From: Otis tarda | Taxonomy: Eukaryota > Chordata > Aves > Otidiformes > Otididae | Length of the DNA stretch: 64,000 nucleotides | Assembly: GCA_026413225.1 (NCBI GenBank) | Contig: CM048555.1 | Location: forward strand, 79,429,785 to 79,493,784 | Direction: 5' to 3' | The notes under the pieces: generated by a model | The model's input: the letters and a program-made list of their open reading frames with translations, nothing else | The model's database searches: none | Told to the model about the DNA's origin: nothing | In this document: positions 63,287-64,000 of the stretch, in pieces | Numbering within the stretch: the first letter of the stretch is position 1 | Layout of the letters: the number at the start of each line of letters is the position of its first letter | Position numbers and translations under genes: made by a program

Positions 63287-63338
63287 CTGCTAAGCACATC
63301 TGGTGTGCGCATCTGCTAAGCACATCTGGTGTGCGTTT
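63287..63338. repeat. 26-bp tandem duplication
   Basis: CTGCTAAGCACATCTGGTGT plus GCGCAT (63287-63312) is followed directly by the same 23 bases (63313-63335), then TTT in place of CAT. Confidence 0.95.
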
Positions 63339-64000
63339 GAGCCCCAGCTCCCACCAGCCAGGAGACAGCACCTTGCTCACCAGCCACGGTGCGTCGCTGT
63401 CCCTCTCCCACGTTACTGCTGATCAATTTTTGCGCCAAAGTAGAGCAAGACAGATCCTTAAGCCAGATGGTTTAGATGTTGTCTTGAGAAGGAGGAGTTC
63501 AAATCCATTCTCCACGCACTTGATTTCCAAGAGGTGATCTTTATACCTCTTTAATTTGTTTACCCCTCTGACACAATGTTTTAGCTCACCAACAGAGCTA
63601 AAAAAAAAAACCAACCAAACAAAACCCAGTTATTTAATTTCCATAGACTTAACTTCATTAACTTCTGGAGAGGACTAATGTTTGTGCCCACTGGGAAAGG
63701 ATATTTCTACATTTTTCCATTTTCTGGTCTGTTAATTACGGTTACTAAGAGGAGACAGCAGTTAGATTTGTGAAATACAACAGGCTGTATTTTAATATTT
63801 GTCAAAGGCACAGAGGAAAATTATTTCTATTTCTATTTTTTTTTTTATAACCCAATCATACAAAGTAAGTAAATCCACATACTTCAGAAGTCAGCATCAC
63901 CGTTCTCCTTAGACCCTCATTTGTTCCAGCAGGAAATGAGTTGGAGACTCTTCGATTTCATCAGAAGGGATCACTTTTCTGTGTGGTGACAGTCACAGAA

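Larger units (their letters stand above)
36823..64000 (-). other. SMOX intron 1 and/or upstream DNA; first exon not located
   Basis: The acceptor at 36823 shows that this DNA is at least partly an intron. Human SMOX has a long first intron, so up to 27 kb is plausible here. CR1 copies lie at 40576-40743, 42519-43001, 43070-43266, 46431-47017, 47110-47223, 56340-57225 and 58630-58795. CpG-dense patches lie near 44880-45190 and 47750-48300. Long A-runs are common. I see no coding gene. Stretches 37200-40570, 48400-56300 and 58800-64000 are otherwise featureless. Confidence 0.6.

Overview
The window is animal nuclear DNA, almost certainly from a bird. Split exons with GT..AG introns, at least twenty copies of a CR1 LINE ending in the ATTCTATGATTCT-type tail, no SINE that I could recognise, and one LTR fragment of a type common in bird genomes all point that way. 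There is no bacterial or organellar gene organisation.

One protein-coding gene can be read with confidence: SMOX, spermine oxidase, on the minus strand. Six coding exons (36588-36795, 31820-32046, 22695-22868, 19990-20689, 12998-13158, 11781-11918) join in perfect phase into a complete 535-residue flavoenzyme. The start codon is preceded by an in-frame TAG. All five introns between them are GT..AG. The 3' UTR runs from 11780 to about 11440 and carries three AATAAA signals. An untranslated stretch of the first coding exon begins at an acceptor at 36822/36823, so at least one further 5' noncoding exon and the promoter must lie at higher coordinates, in 36823-64000 or beyond the window. I could not locate them.

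Layout from left to right: 1-11440 is intergenic DNA downstream of SMOX, with CR1 fragments in both orientations, a degenerate LINE stretch (about 2100-2960) and an old LTR (about 6090-6455). 11440-36822 is the SMOX body. Its introns hold further CR1 copies, two of them long: 13260-14130, and 28114-29192 which keeps a 328-codon open reverse-transcriptase frame with a mutated catalytic box. 36823-64000 is SMOX intron 1 and/or upstream DNA, with CR1 copies of several ages, A-rich tracts and several CpG-dense patches, but no recognisable coding gene. Neither the ADRA1D nor the RNF24 coding sequence, which flank SMOX in human, is visible.

I found no convincing new biological system. The points most worth checking are an inverted CR1 pair able to fold into a long RNA hairpin (42519-43266), an unexplained 239-codon ATG frame overlapping a CpG-dense patch antisense in a SMOX intron (33199-33918), CpG-dense patches that could hold the missing SMOX first exon, and the catalytic-site change in the long CR1 copy.
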